Origin: Pseudomonadota bacterium
GTDB lineage: Bacteria; Pseudomonadota; Gammaproteobacteria; Burkholderiales; Gallionellaceae
Reading direction: 5' to 3'
NCBI GenBank assembly: GCA_021783525.1
Contig: JAJXTT010000112.1
Location: forward strand, 1-6,432
DNA length: 6,432 nucleotides
Part shown: positions 6,236-6,432 of the stretch, one piece after another
Layout of the letters: each line of letters opens with the position of its first letter
How positions within the stretch are numbered: position 1 is the stretch's first letter
Notes under the pieces: generated by a model
Told to the model about the DNA's origin: nothing
What the model saw: only the letters and a program-made list of their open reading frames with translations
Database searches by the model: none
Made by a program: the position numbers and the translations under genes

Positions 6236-6313
6236 GTAGGGTAGGAAGGATTTTTGTGCCCACGTGGTGCCGAAGCTGCAACAGCGTGGGCACATGAAGC
6301 GCGCCCACCCTAC
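6236..6313. repeat. Nested inverted repeat, MITE/REP-like, between prpC and acnD
   Basis: The outer arms GTAGGGT (6236-6242) and ACCCTAC (6307-6313) are exact inverted copies. Inside them TGTGCCCACG (6255-6264) and CGTGGGCACA (6285-6294) form a second exact 10-bp inverted repeat. GTAGGGTGGGCA-like repeats are scattered in many proteobacterial genomes, and the right arm read in reverse gives GTAGGGTGGGCGCGC. It begins five bases after the prpC stop. There is no T-run after the hairpin, so it is not a standard terminator. Effects on mRNA stability between prpC and acnD are possible but not shown. Confidence 0.75.
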
Positions 6314-6375
6314 AGTTTCTGGAAAACAAGTTTTTCTTGGCATACAGCTCGTACACGTTCTCACAGAAGGACATT

Positions 6376-6432
6376 ATGAATACCCAATACCGTAAGCCTT
6401 TGGCCGGAACCAAGCTGGACTACTTCGACACC
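6376..6432 (+). CDS. acnD: Fe/S-dependent 2-methylisocitrate dehydratase AcnD, 5' end only
   Basis: Nineteen codons run to the window edge and read MNTQYRKPLAGTKLDYFDT. This matches the AcnD beginning (M-N-x-x-x-RKPLPGTxLDYFDxR), and AcnD follows prpC in betaproteobacterial and Shewanella-type prp clusters. AcnD is an aconitase-like FeS enzyme that dehydrates 2-methylcitrate in clusters that lack prpD or use prpF, which would be expected next downstream. AGAAGG at 6365-6370, five bases before the ATG, supports the start. The FeS-binding cysteines lie beyond the window, so the call rests on the N-terminus and context. Confidence 0.85.
   Translation, partial: MNTQYRKPLAGTKLDYFDT

Noticed and set aside
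6255..6294. The prpC-acnD hairpin as an intrinsic terminator.
   Set aside because: There is no T-run after the stem, the loop is about 20 bases, and the next gene belongs to the same pathway.
1..6432. CRISPR arrays, tRNA genes, insertion sequences or phage attachment sites.
   Set aside because: No regularly spaced direct repeats, cloverleaf-like segments, transposase frames or direct-repeat boundaries were seen.

Overview
The window is GC-rich, fully coding on the + strand, and holds parts of two metabolic operons separated by an intrinsic terminator. Gene content suggests a betaproteobacterium: a Hyb-type membrane-bound [NiFe] hydrogenase, and a 2-methylcitrate-cycle cluster of the GntR regulator-prpB-prpC-acnD type. 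A Nitrosomonadales-like relative is plausible, but I cannot fix the genus from the sequence.

Positions 1-3042 are the 3' part of a hydrogenase operon. They contain the C-terminal half of the NrfD/HybB-family quinone-linked membrane subunit, the complete large catalytic subunit HybC with both cysteine pairs for the NiFe site and a 15-residue cleavable tail, the matching maturation protease HybD, and a small HypC/HybG/HupF chaperone. The genes are packed tightly (1-base overlap hybC/hybD, 2-base gap hybD/hypC). The operon ends in a strong terminator at 3063-3087. The small subunit and FeS subunit should lie upstream. The other hyp genes are not in this window.

Positions 3088-6432 hold the propionate module. 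A GntR-family (FCD subgroup) regulator gene is preceded by an extended -10 promoter and two TTGTCGACA sites, one a perfect 14-bp palindrome just upstream of its ribosome binding site. Methylisocitrate lyase (prpB), 2-methylcitrate synthase (prpC) and the first 19 codons of the FeS 2-methylisocitrate dehydratase (acnD) follow. PrpC condenses propionyl-CoA with oxaloacetate, AcnD (with PrpF, expected downstream) converts 2-methylcitrate onward, and PrpB splits 2-methylisocitrate into pyruvate and succinate.

The two larger gaps in the propionate module carry repeat-like inverted sequences. One is a REP-type element between the regulator and prpB, which also forms most of a 40-codon ORF coupled to the regulator stop. 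The other is a nested GTAGGGT/ACCCTAC inverted repeat between prpC and acnD. The window looks mostly like well-known metabolism. I see no clearly new system. The points most worth a second look are the operator layout around the regulator promoter, the HypC variant lacking the usual histidine, and the two intergenic repeats.
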